Positions 1 to 7,546 of a DNA stretch of 18,816 nt are shown here, in pieces (positions within the stretch are counted from its first letter, which is position 1; every line of letters begins with the position of its first letter). Location: NCBI GenBank assembly GCA_900757185.1, contig CAAEMX010000062.1:1-18816 (forward strand). The letters are read 5' to 3'. The position numbers and the translations under genes were made by a program. The notes under the pieces were generated by a model. That model ran no database searches, was not told the DNA's origin, and saw nothing but the letters and a program-made list of their open reading frames with translations. The DNA is from an uncultured Collinsella sp. Its GTDB lineage: Bacteria; Actinomycetota; Coriobacteriia; Coriobacteriales; Coriobacteriaceae.

Positions 1-326
1 ACGATGCGACGGCCAGGTGCCGGGAGCTATTCCCGCGTTGCGCTAGCTGCGGAAACGCGGGACCCGTTCAGGCTGTTGCGTTGAGATTGAAAATCAACCT
101 TCCGTAAATGAGAACATTGCGCTGCTCGGGCGCATTGAGTGTTTTCTTAATACGGGCGAGTTCAAGCTCCCTGCCAATGAATTCCACTTACTCGGTTCCT
201 TCCGACTCGGTTTTGTCCGAGTTAATTGTATCGCATGAACAAGTTTATGCTCGAGTTTACTCGGACAAAACCGAGTCGGTTCTGTCCGAGTAAGTTTGAA
301 TAGCGAATCGAAATTGTTATGTCCAC
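1..326. other. Intergenic stretch without a convincing gene
   Basis: The first 326 bases carry no reading frame I trust. A 9-bp perfect stem pairs 31-39 (TCCCGCGTT) with 54-62 (AACGCGGGA) around a 14-base loop. It lacks a following T-run, so it is not a clear Rho-independent terminator. A weaker stem, GTTGA with TCAAC, spans 80-98. Two frames are open from the left edge, to a TGA at 82-84 and a TAA at 105-107, so the 3' end of a truncated upstream gene cannot be excluded. The remainder is dominated by the inverted-repeat array at 190-291, listed separately. Confidence 0.5.
190..291. repeat. Compound inverted repeat built from four 18-bp palindromes
   Basis: Four copies of an 18-bp dyad of the form ACTCGG-N6-CCGAGT lie at 190-207, 205-222, 259-276 and 274-291. 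The copies overlap in pairs by 3 bp, with pair centres 15 bp apart. The two pairs form a larger inverted repeat: 202-222 is the exact reverse complement of 259-279 (21 bp), and the match extends to 33 bp with mismatches limited to one central N6. The 36-base centre contains its own dyad, GCATGAAC-AA-GTTTATGC at 233-250 with one G-T pair, so the block could form a nested hairpin or cruciform. It could be paired operators for a dimeric repressor controlling the gene at 327, or a small REP/MITE-like element. The sequence does not decide between these. Confidence 0.85.
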
Positions 327-575
327 ATGGCGATGGCGAACATGGTTTCCATAAGCGCCGCGTTCGCGCTTGTTATTGCCGCAATGCGCTGTGTCGCTGA
401 GGCGCAGATCGTACTGCTCGAAAGCGTCTTTTGGTTGGCGAACCTGGCCACGGGCGTGTTCTGCGGTGCGACGATTTTCGCGGCCACGTTTGCTGTCCTG
501 TGTGCAACGTTTTTCACGGCGAAAAGACGCCGTGCCAAGCTCGAGGCAGAACTCGACTCCTCAGACGACATCTAA
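327..575 (+). CDS. Small putative membrane protein, 82 aa
   Basis: I do not recognise a family. The product is hydrophobic. An N-terminal apolar stretch covers about residues 5-20, and a long one about 36-63 (WLANLATGVFCGATIFAATF) is a good membrane segment. After it comes a basic patch (KRRR, 66-69) and an acidic tail ending DSSDDI, which suggests the C-terminus is cytoplasmic. Codon use is GC-rich at third positions, like the surrounding genes. A hairpin plus T-run starts 6 bases after the stop, which supports real transcription. Against it, no Shine-Dalgarno sequence precedes the ATG, and the antisense strand is also open at 317-571. The palindrome array at 190-291 lies just upstream and could hold its control region. 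Confidence 0.45.
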   Translation: MAMANMVSISAAFALVIAAMRCVAEAQIVLLESVFWLANLATGVFCGATIFAATFAVLCATFFTAKRRRAKLEAELDSSDDI

Positions 576-580
576 TGCGC

Positions 581-618
581 AATGGGCCGGCTCTGGGTAT
601 CCAGAACCAGCCCATTTT
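581..618 (+). terminator. Rho-independent terminator after the small membrane gene
   Basis: AATGGGC (581-587) pairs with GCCCATT (610-616), and the stem continues with GG/CC and TCTGG/CCAGA around a GTAT loop, interrupted by two mismatches. It is followed by a short T-run (to 618). It begins 6 bases after the TAA at 573-575. It may also stop the convergent surface-protein transcript, but the minus-strand side has no clear T-run. Confidence 0.6.
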
Positions 619-630
619 GATGTTCGATTA

Positions 631-641
631 GCCGAGTCGGC
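631..641. repeat. 11-bp palindrome sharing the core of the upstream repeat array
   Basis: GCCGAGTCGGC is a perfect dyad around one central base. Its inner nine bases, CCGAGTCGG (632-640), are identical to 271-279 and the reverse complement of 202-210 in the array at 190-291. It lies 25 bases downstream of the stop of the minus-strand surface protein gene. A nine-base match could be chance, but the proximity to the array makes a common binding protein or common origin possible. Confidence 0.5.
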
Positions 642-665
642 GCCTCTCACAAAAGTAAGTAGGAG

Positions 666-3600
666 CTAGCGACGCTTATCAGAATTGACCTCATTGGCGG
701 TGTCGGTTTCGAGCGCCGTGCGGCGGGCGCTGTAGGCGACGAGGCCGGCGCCTGCCGCGGCGAGTGCTGCAGCGGCTGCCGTAAGGGGAGCGTTGACATC
801 GCCCGTGCCCGCAAGTGCGCCCGCTTTTCCGGAGCGCTTGTTATTGTCGTGGTCCTTGCCACTGCCGGAGCTGCTTCCGCCGGAGCCGCCGCCCTCGTCA
901 GTACCGCCGCCACTCGAGCCACCATCGCCGTCGACCGTCATCGGGGCGTCGTGAAGTCCTGTCGTATCCGCGCTGTCGCATACACCGACCTGAACTTCCG
1001 AGCGTTCGCATGCCGCGTCGGGCACATGAAGCTCGTGCAGTACGGCACCCAGCGCCGAGTTTGCGCCCGGTCGAATTTCCTCGAGCGTTACGGGATCGAG
1101 CGCCACCAGATTACGCGCCTTCGCATACAGCGTTACGCGTTTGCCCACTTCGTCGCTCCAACTCTCGGGGATGGCGAAGCTCATGCGGAACTGTGCCGTG
1201 CAACCCGGTGCCAGCACGGCGTTGCCGTTGTCGGCTACCAGCGGGTGCGTTGCAAAACGTGTGCCCAGCGTCTCGAGTGCGTACTTCACGTGTGCCATGT
1301 CGTTGGCCGAAGCGTCCTCGGCAAGCTCTGGATCGTAGATCGAAGCCATGCGTGCGTTCACTCCGAATCCGATGGATGCGCTGGAGAACGGCTGACTGGA
1401 GCCCTCTCGGTACAGATCGATCGTGCCGGCGGTCAGCAAGGTGTTGCCGTCGTTTCGCACCGTGACCATGAAGGATTCGCCTGCTGCTCCGGGTACCACC
1501 GCGCCCGAGGTAGCGACCGCGCCCGTCGGAGTGGCACACGCCACCAAGGGCACTTCGATGCCGTGCAGCTCCGCCTTGCTCTGCTCGGCACTCACAATGT
1601 GCGTGGCGAGCGCGGAGAGCATGCCTCCCGACGTCAAAAATGTCGTTATCTGATCGACGGGATGGTCCAGCTCGCACATCACGAACGGCTCCGTGAACAG
1701 ATCGCCTGCCAAGGTGCTGGCGAAGATGCGGAAGTGCTTGCCCATCACTGCTACCGGGTTGCCTTCTTCGTCGTAGGTTTGTCCCACCTTGCCATCGGTG
1801 TTCTCTACATAGAGCACGCACCTGCCGTTGTTGCTTACGCTAAACGATGCCGGGCCACAGCCTGCGGCACCCACGGGCTGCGTTGCAAATGCCGATGCGC
1901 CTCGCGTCCAAGTAATATGCTGCAGTTGTTCGTTGACGGTGGCCAAAAAGCCCGTGTGCTGCGGCCATGGCACCGCATGGGGCACCGCGGCGTCCGGCGG
2001 CATAACGCCCCAGCCCGCGATAGACTGGCCGATCACGGCGTACGATGCGCAGCCGCAACCGTTTGCGGTCTCGTACGTAACGGGCACCACCATTTTGCCG
2101 TTGATATTCTCGGGCTCGCCCAGCTCGATACTCGACGGTGCCTGCGGAAAGCGAAGAACTTGGCGGAACGTCAGGCTGTCGCCCGAAACGTCCGACCACA
2201 GGGTAAAGCACTCCAGCGCAACCTCAGCCTCGCTGCCGAGCGCCTTTTCTGCGGTGGTTCCGCGGCGGTGGAGGTAGGCACCCGACAGGCGCCCGTCGAC
2301 CAGCGTCTTGCCCACCGTGATACGCGGGCACTGCAGGCAATGGTAGCCATCCTCTTGCAGGCGGCCGCGCGAGATGCTGCGCCATGACGTATGCGACACC
2401 ACGCGGGTCTCGTCATTACTTATGCGCAGGCGCACGACGGACAGTATGCCGGCTGTGCTTGCCGTATCGAAAAGGGTGTTGTCGCCGTCGGGGCGCTCGC
2501 CCGAGACCAGCAGCACGTAGGCGTCCTGGTTTCCCCTCCCGTCCGTATATTCCACCACGTCGAAGTCGTAATCGTATATGCCGTCGCGCTCCACGTCGCC
2601 CTCGCCAAACCCAAGGGGGAAGTCCACGGGCGTGGGGGCGGACCACGTGCCGTTTGCCCTTGTGTGCACCACCAGGCGCGAGCGGCCATTGTCGCCGTAG
2701 CACACCGAGGCGATACGGAACAGGCATTCTACGCCGGCAATCATTGCCAGCTTCATGTGGGCTTCGCTGAGCACGCCGGAAAACAGCACGTTGTCGCTCG
2801 AGGGTTTTATGCCGCCACGCTCGTCCTCCGACACGCCGGCAGAATTGGCGTTGGGGTCCGCAACGGCGTTCGTCGCCTGCCCGATATAGGTGTACTTATA
2901 CATTGGCGCGGCGTTTTCGTCGTTCTCTATCAGTGCATGGACGAAATGCTCGATCTGTCCCGTGTCGTCGCTTTCTGCATCCGCCTCGAGCTCAATGCGC
3001 GTGACCGCTTGATCCCAATCGCGCACGACAGGCGCGGCGTTTACGGCAGTGGCCTTAACCTCGGCGCGTGCGAGCAGCTCGGCGTTGGTGACGATGGTGG
3101 CCGACGCGATAAACTGCGGCACACCACCTGCCTCGGCGTTGCCGCCCGAGCCGAAGCAGGCGTTCAGCGTATAAGGCGTATCTCCACCCAAGGCCAGCTC
3201 AGAGCGCTGGAGTACATACTGGTCGCCGTTGTTCACCGACATATTCCACGAATCGGCGAGTGTGGGCCACGATCCCGACCAAGCCTTGGTGGTCCACTTG
3301 AACATAACGAACTGGAGTATCACATCGACATCGACGTCTGCACCTACGCGCAGTCGCGGAAGCGGGTGTCCATCTGCCTTCTCGTACCCAATGAACAGCG
3401 TGAGGGATGCGGCGCCGCGCACGGCAGACGAGGCGACGCCCGCAACGCCGGCTCCAAAGGTAACGGCAAGCCCGATCTGGATGGTGAACGAGCCCGACGT
3501 GTTTGACCAATCGAGCGAAATGTTTTTAAAAAACGCCGCGCCGCTACCGTGCGTGTGGGCGCCCACGGCGAGCGCCAGTTTTGCCAGCACCCAGGGGTTG

Positions 3601-5033
3601 ACGTTTAGGAAAAACGGCACCGGTCCCAAGGTGAACTGTTCGGTCCAGTTGAGGTCGGTTCTTACCTGGAAGAGGGCCTTAATATTGCCGTATGCGGGGT
3701 CGTTGTTGTCACCCCAGGTTTTGCCCGCCCAATCGTAGGCGAGCGAGCCGTACAGCTGTGTGGCGATATCCATCGTGAACAGCAGCGTGCAATGGTGGCG
3801 AAGGAGCTTGGTGTTTCTTGGGTCGGTGCCCGAACCGGCGCTCATGCTCTTGTACTGATTCCACTTCCCCTCCATCTCGTCGAGATAGCGGTTTGCCTGC
3901 TTGGCGCCCGACTCGCGCGGCGATTTCTTCCAGTATTCCGGATCAGGGCTGCCCGAATCGTTCATATAGCTGGCTGGTTTGTATCCTCCGCCAAACAGCA
4001 CGTACCCGGCAAACGAGAAATCGAAGAGGATCGGAAATGTGGGCATCCAACACGTGAACTTATTACCACCGATGCCGGGAAACGATGCGGGGAAATCAAA
4101 CGGAGTGACCTCTTGGTCCATGGTGGTGGGAATGATGGTGGTCGAGCCCGATTCCGCCTTTGCGGCCGGCGCGGTGACAACGGCCATGGGGGAGGAGAGC
4201 GTGTAGGTTTTGCCCTGATAGTCGAGGACAAAGCGCAGCTTGCACCCTTCTTCCAGAAGGCCCGATGCCGCATCGAGGAACTTATCTTCGAGTGTGAACG
4301 TTGCCAGATTATCCGTGCCCGATGCGCTGGCCTTGACTTGGCCAATCTGCGTGACGGTTTCGGGTGAGCTGCCCGCGGCAGGCGTCACTTTATTGATATG
4401 TAACGTTGCCTGCCCGCCCTGCGGCAGATGGGCCTGCACGGTAAAAGCGTGCGTGTTGGGCTGGTCGTTTGCCGTATCGTCCTTCGGCAATGCCATGAAC
4501 GTGGCGTCGGCGTACTGGATGTCCCATTCGTCAAACGTGAGCTGGCGGAAGTACGGCTCGCCGTCGGAAAACGGACGTGTGGGCGCGGTTATGGCGGTGC
4601 CGCCCAGAATGCGAGCAAGGGGAATCTCGACATCACGGTATCCCGCCATGCTAATGGAGATGCCGCCGTTAAATTCGTACGCGTCGAGAAGCGTCGCCTC
4701 GTCCACGTAGCCTTCCGAAAGCGGCGCGACCTCAAAGATGGCCGTGCCTTCGTCATCGGTAGTGGCGGTGAGCTGCTTGCCTGCAGCATAGCGCGATGTG
4801 AGCGTGACCTGGGCACCCGTGATGGGCGTATTCTTGTTGGCGACGTCGACCACGACCACACCAAACATGGTGCGCGAGAGCACCAAGACCTTGAAGGGGT
4901 CTTCTTCGTCGGCATAGGCCGCGGTGGGCGCGAACGGCAGCAGGAAGGCATTTTCGCTTCCCGGCACGCGAAGCAACATAATGCTCGCTAGCGAGGACGC
5001 TCCAGCAACAAGTAACGAACGGCGATCAAGCAT
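666..5033 (-). CDS. Large Tat-exported, sortase-anchored surface protein, 1455 aa
   Basis: This is a giant exported protein of unknown ligand or substrate. The start MLDRRSLLVAG fits a twin-arginine signal (RR at 4-5), with a hydrophobic stretch and a likely cleavage site near AYA/DEED at 41-42. About residues 45-145 look like a carboxypeptidase-regulatory or Cna-B type beta-sandwich (GVVVVDVANKNTPITGAQVT). The long middle is mostly beta-rich and I recognise no catalytic motif. The C-terminus has a Gly/Ser/Asp linker, then a cell-wall sorting signal: LAGTG at 1407-1411, an Ala-rich membrane segment and a basic tail (ARR...KRR). LAGTG replaces the canonical LPXTG, as often seen in Coriobacteriia. 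I chose the ATG at 5031-5033 because only it gives an export signal. A weak GGGGG lies upstream, and a longer in-frame reading to 5318 would overlap the regulator gene. It sits directly downstream of that LuxR-type gene. Confidence 0.85.
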   Translation of the reverse strand: MLDRRSLLVAGASSLASIMLLRVPGSENAFLLPFAPTAAYADEEDPFKVLVLSRTMFGVVVVDVANKNTPITGAQVTLTSRYAAGKQLTATTDDEGTAIFEVAPLSEGYVDEATLLDAYEFNGGISISMAGYRDVEIPLARILGGTAITAPTRPFSDGEPYFRQLTFDEWDIQYADATFMALPKDDTANDQPNTHAFTVQAHLPQGGQATLHINKVTPAAGSSPETVTQIGQVKASASGTDNLATFTLEDKFLDAASGLLEEGCKLRFVLDYQGKTYTLSSPMAVVTAPAAKAESGSTTIIPTTMDQEVTPFDFPASFPGIGGNKFTCWMPTFPILFDFSFAGYVLFGGGYKPASYMNDSGSPDPEYWKKSPRESGAKQANRYLDEMEGKWNQYKSMSAGSGTDPRNTKLLRHHCTLLFTMDIATQLYGSLAYDWAGKTWGDNNDPAYGNIKALFQVRTDLNWTEQFTLGPVPFFLNVNPWVLAKLALAVGAHTHGSGAAFFKNISLDWSNTSGSFTIQIGLAVTFGAGVAGVASSAVRGAASLTLFIGYEKADGHPLPRLRVGADVDVDVILQFVMFKWTTKAWSGSWPTLADSWNMSVNNGDQYVLQRSELALGGDTPYTLNACFGSGGNAEAGGVPQFIASATIVTNAELLARAEVKATAVNAAPVVRDWDQAVTRIELEADAESDDTGQIEHFVHALIENDENAAPMYKYTYIGQATNAVADPNANSAGVSEDERGGIKPSSDNVLFSGVLSEAHMKLAMIAGVECLFRIASVCYGDNGRSRLVVHTRANGTWSAPTPVDFPLGFGEGDVERDGIYDYDFDVVEYTDGRGNQDAYVLLVSGERPDGDNTLFDTASTAGILSVVRLRISNDETRVVSHTSWRSISRGRLQEDGYHCLQCPRITVGKTLVDGRLSGAYLHRRGTTAEKALGSEAEVALECFTLWSDVSGDSLTFRQVLRFPQAPSSIELGEPENINGKMVVPVTYETANGCGCASYAVIGQSIAGWGVMPPDAAVPHAVPWPQHTGFLATVNEQLQHITWTRGASAFATQPVGAAGCGPASFSVSNNGRCVLYVENTDGKVGQTYDEEGNPVAVMGKHFRIFASTLAGDLFTEPFVMCELDHPVDQITTFLTSGGMLSALATHIVSAEQSKAELHGIEVPLVACATPTGAVATSGAVVPGAAGESFMVTVRNDGNTLLTAGTIDLYREGSSQPFSSASIGFGVNARMASIYDPELAEDASANDMAHVKYALETLGTRFATHPLVADNGNAVLAPGCTAQFRMSFAIPESWSDEVGKRVTLYAKARNLVALDPVTLEEIRPGANSALGAVLHELHVPDAACERSEVQVGVCDSADTTGLHDAPMTVDGDGGSSGGGTDEGGGSGGSSSGSGKDHDNNKRSGKAGALAGTGDVNAPLTAAAAALAAAGAGLVAYSARRTALETDTANEVNSDKRR

Positions 5034-5188
5034 CTTTGGCCCCCATCCAGCAGGTATCGATGGAAATAATCCAATTTTGCAAGAAGGCATCCAGTCACGG
5101 TAGTGCCGTTCAAGGGTCAAAATGTCCAAATTGATCGAGCGAAGCGCCGGGTTCCGGAACGCGTTCGATGCGCTTGGCAGCCCGGTCG

Positions 5189-6193
5189 CTAACGCAACAT
5201 ATGCGCGACCAGCTCGGCGCGAGTTCCGATACCAAGCTTGGCATACACTCCTGATAGGCGGTTTTTGACGGTGCCCGGCGATACTCCCATATGGCGTGCG
5301 ATTTCGGCGTTGGTCCACCCACGACAGGCGAGCATGGCCATGGTGAATTCCGTGGTCGTTAGATCGTCGGCCACGTCCTCGCCCGAATCGGGGTTGTGGA
5401 TGCGCCGCCAGCCGTAGCTGAATCGATACGTAATCTCGATGATGCGTGCGAAATCGTCAGGGTATTGCGATTTTAGGCATGCCTCGATGAGTCCCTGCAA
5501 AAGGCCATGGTGTTCGCCGATGAGTTCGATAAGGCCGTCGGGGCGCGCAATGTCCCAAGCGGCGCCAAAGTGCGCTTTTGCGGCGTCGACGTCTTTGAGA
5601 CTCATACAGGCCATCGAAGCCGACAAGTGCAGGAATAGCTCCGAGATGGGGTAGCTTCCCTGTTTCATAATCAGGGCGTTTTCCGCCATGCCCAGGCTGC
5701 GGCCGTATTCGCCGCGCAGATACAACGCGTGCGCCACCACGTAGCTGGCGAACAGGCGCAGGCCTTCGGGCAGATGCGCCGCAAGCGGATAAAACTCTTC
5801 GGCAGAATACGGGGAAGGCAAGTGCAACAGGACGCTCGCGGCGGAGGCGAACAGGATATGCGTGGCGTGAGCGGCGGGCGACTCCTCGTCAGTTGGCGTA
5901 TCGAGGATGCCCGTAAGGCACCGGCGGGCGTCGGCGATACGGTTGAGCGACAGGCTGGCGTATCCGCAGATAAAGCATGCGGAATAGCGCAGTGCGGGAT
6001 CGGTGGCGTCAAGATAGGGGCGTGCTGTCTCGGCGGCGAGTGTGGCCTGTCCGCGAAAGTACAGCGCTTCTGCCGTGGCGATGGTGCGTGAATCGGGGTC
6101 GGAAATGCCTGCAACCGCAGCGTCAATCTGCCCCGGCACAAAGGCAGTGCACATCAACGGCATGGGAATGCGCGGGTAGCCATCGCAGTCCAT
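5189..6193 (-). CDS. LuxR-type transcriptional regulator with helical TPR-like N-terminus, 334 aa
   Basis: The last 58 residues form a LuxR/NarL-type DNA-binding domain: LTTTEFTMAMLACRGWTNAE at 278-297, then IARHMGVSPGTVKNRLSGVY with the recognition helix around 305-317. Residues about 35-265 are alpha-helical repeats resembling TPR or MalT-like sensor regions. There is no receiver domain with a phospho-acceptor Asp, so it is not a classical response regulator and may respond to a ligand or protein partner. I chose the ATG at 6191-6193 because GGGAG lies 7 bases upstream. An alternative ATG at 6218-6220 has no ribosome-binding site. The gene is 155 bases upstream of the surface protein gene on the same strand, and such regulators often control the neighbouring cell-surface gene, so it is the obvious candidate regulator here. 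Confidence 0.85.
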   Translation of the reverse strand: MDCDGYPRIPMPLMCTAFVPGQIDAAVAGISDPDSRTIATAEALYFRGQATLAAETARPYLDATDPALRYSACFICGYASLSLNRIADARRCLTGILDTPTDEESPAAHATHILFASAASVLLHLPSPYSAEEFYPLAAHLPEGLRLFASYVVAHALYLRGEYGRSLGMAENALIMKQGSYPISELFLHLSASMACMSLKDVDAAKAHFGAAWDIARPDGLIELIGEHHGLLQGLIEACLKSQYPDDFARIIEITYRFSYGWRRIHNPDSGEDVADDLTTTEFTMAMLACRGWTNAEIARHMGVSPGTVKNRLSGVYAKLGIGTRAELVAHMLR

Positions 6194-6223
6194 CTTCCAT
6201 CTCCCAACAGCTGGCAACATTAG

Positions 6224-6340
6224 CAGCCATTTTACCCCTGTTGCTCGGGACTGGAATTTGTGGTTATCGCCTACGATTATGCCGAACGTATAAAGGAAGA
6301 GTCTATTGTCGATGCTCCCAAGGTGGCTACCGAAGCCTAG
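6224..6340 (+). other. Short open stretch that may be a gene remnant
   Basis: This frame runs between in-frame stops at 6221-6223 and 6338-6340. From 6251 it reads LEFVVIAYDYAERIKEES and on to VATEA. That composition looks protein-like (mixed hydrophobic, acidic and basic residues, no low complexity). There is no ATG and no ribosome-binding site, and I do not recognise a family. It could be the 3' remnant of a lost gene or chance coding appearance. It lies between the divergent LuxR-type gene and the GMP synthetase gene, where promoters for both should also be. Confidence 0.2.
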
Positions 6341-6418
6341 CTGACCTCGACATTAGGAAAAATTGCCACCCCTGCAAAAAGCTCCGTCGCAGCGATGGGA
6401 AACGAACCTCGCTCTGCA

Positions 6419-6424
6419 TATAAT
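6419..6424 (+). promoter_or_regulatory. -10 element of the GMP synthetase promoter
   Basis: A consensus TATAAT lies 65 bases before the ATG at 6490. The hexamer at the -35 position, 17 bases upstream (TGGGAA, 6396-6401), is poor, so an activator or other contacts may be needed. The leader would be roughly 60 bases. I see no recognisable riboswitch fold in it by eye. Confidence 0.45.
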
Positions 6425-6489
6425 GAGGTCATATGACGGTGCGTTTGCATATGCGCGGCGCGTTCCATCGACCCGAAAAGGAGCCCTGC

Positions 6490-7470
6490 ATGGATTCCAA
6501 CAAGCGTCCCGACGACATGGTGCGTATCACCACTCCCGAACTCGCTCAGGCGTTCATCGAAGAACAGGTTGCTGCAATCCGTGAGCAGATCGGCAACAAG
6601 AAGGTCCTGCTGGCCCTTTCTGGCGGCGTTGACAGCTCGGTCGTCGCGGCGCTGCTGATCAAGGCTATCGGCAAGCAGCTCATCTGCGTGCACGTGAACC
6701 ACGGCCTGATGCGCAAGGGCGAGAGCGAGCAGGTCGTCGACGTGTTCCAGAACCAGATGGACGCCAACCTGGTTTACGTGGACGCCACCGACCACTTCCT
6801 CGATAAGCTCGTCGACGTCGACGAGCCCGAGACCAAGCGCAAGATTATCGGCGCCGAGTTTATCCGCGTGTTCGAGGAAGAGGCCCGAAAGGTGGGCGAC
6901 GAGGTCAGCTTCCTCGCCCAGGGCACCATCTATCCCGACATCCTGGAGTCCCAGGATGGCGTGAAGGCTCACCACAACGTGGGCGGCCTGCCCGAGGATC
7001 TGCAATTTGAGCTCTGCGAGCCCGTTAAGCTGCTGTACAAGGACGAGGTGCGCGTCGTGGGCCGCGAGCTCGGCCTGCCCGAGAACATGGTTGAGCGTCA
7101 GCCGTTCCCCGGTCCTGGCCTGGGCGTCCGCTGCCTTGGCGCCATCACCCGTGACCGTCTCGAGGCGCTGCGCGAGGCCGATGCCATCGTGCGCGAAGAG
7201 ATCGACAAGGCCGGCCTGACCATCTGGCAGTACTTTGCCGTAGTGCCCGATTTCCGCGCTACCGGTGTGCGCGAGGGCAAGCGCGCCTACGACTGGCCCT
7301 GCATTATTCGCTGCATCAACACCGTCGACGTCATGACCGCCGAGGTGCCTGAGCTCGACTGGGCGCTGCTCAAGCGCATTACCGCTCGCGTGACCGCCGA
7401 GGTCCCCGGTATTTGCCGCGTTTGCTACGACCTCACGCCGAAGCCCGTTGGCACGGTCGAGTGGGAGTAA
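6490..7470 (+). CDS. guaA: GMP synthetase, ATP-pyrophosphatase (synthetase) subunit, 326 aa
   Basis: It converts XMP to GMP using ATP and ammonia, the last step of guanine nucleotide synthesis in the cytoplasm. The PP-loop SGGVDSS is at 44-50, followed by the conserved VNHGLMRKGE region, RQPFPGPGLGVRCLG before the dimerisation domain, and the typical family C-terminus KPVGTVEWE. The usual bacterial GuaA is about 510-530 residues, with an N-terminal glutamine amidotransferase domain. Here that domain is absent, and nothing like it is encoded upstream. The gene has its own start: AAGGAG at 6478-6483, six bases before the ATG at 6490. An earlier in-frame ATG at 6433 lacks a ribosome-binding site. 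It therefore resembles the two-subunit (archaeal-type) arrangement and needs a separate amidotransferase or free ammonia. It is monocistronic, ending at the terminator at 7506. Confidence 0.93.
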   Translation: MDSNKRPDDMVRITTPELAQAFIEEQVAAIREQIGNKKVLLALSGGVDSSVVAALLIKAIGKQLICVHVNHGLMRKGESEQVVDVFQNQMDANLVYVDATDHFLDKLVDVDEPETKRKIIGAEFIRVFEEEARKVGDEVSFLAQGTIYPDILESQDGVKAHHNVGGLPEDLQFELCEPVKLLYKDEVRVVGRELGLPENMVERQPFPGPGLGVRCLGAITRDRLEALREADAIVREEIDKAGLTIWQYFAVVPDFRATGVREGKRAYDWPCIIRCINTVDVMTAEVPELDWALLKRITARVTAEVPGICRVCYDLTPKPVGTVEWE

Positions 7471-7505
7471 GCTTCTATTCTTTTGGACGAATTGCATTGA
7501 CGGAG

Positions 7506-7546
7506 AAGGGGTCCCGCGCAAGCGTGTGCGGGACCCCTTTCGTTTT
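7506..7546. terminator. Strong bidirectional terminator between convergent genes
   Basis: A long GC-rich stem pairs AAGGGGTCCCGC (7506-7517) with GCGGGACCCCTT (7528-7539). Three further pairs close an AGCG loop. On the plus strand it is followed by TTTCGTTTT, ending transcription of the GMP synthetase gene. It abuts the stop codon of the convergent sensor kinase (7545-7547) and probably terminates that transcript as well. Confidence 0.93.

Noticed and set aside
31..62. 9-bp hairpin near the left edge as a terminator or tRNA piece
   Set aside because: No T-run follows and no tRNA arms can be fitted. Left as an unexplained stem.
108..293. 61-residue plus-strand frame overlapping the palindrome array
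   Set aside because: No ribosome-binding site, and half of the frame is the repeat itself (SVLSE appears because of the dyads). It has no protein family character.
317..571. 84-residue minus-strand frame antisense to the small membrane gene
   Set aside because: No Shine-Dalgarno and no domain. The opposite strand has a membrane helix and a correctly placed terminator.
849..3506. Long plus-strand frames (512 and 371 residues) antisense to the surface-protein gene
   Set aside because: Long antisense frames are expected in GC-rich genes. The translations are Arg/His/Ala-rich with no recognisable domain or start signal.
5034..5318. N-terminal extension of the surface protein
   Set aside because: It would overlap the regulator gene's 3' end and place 95 non-conserved residues before an obvious export signal.
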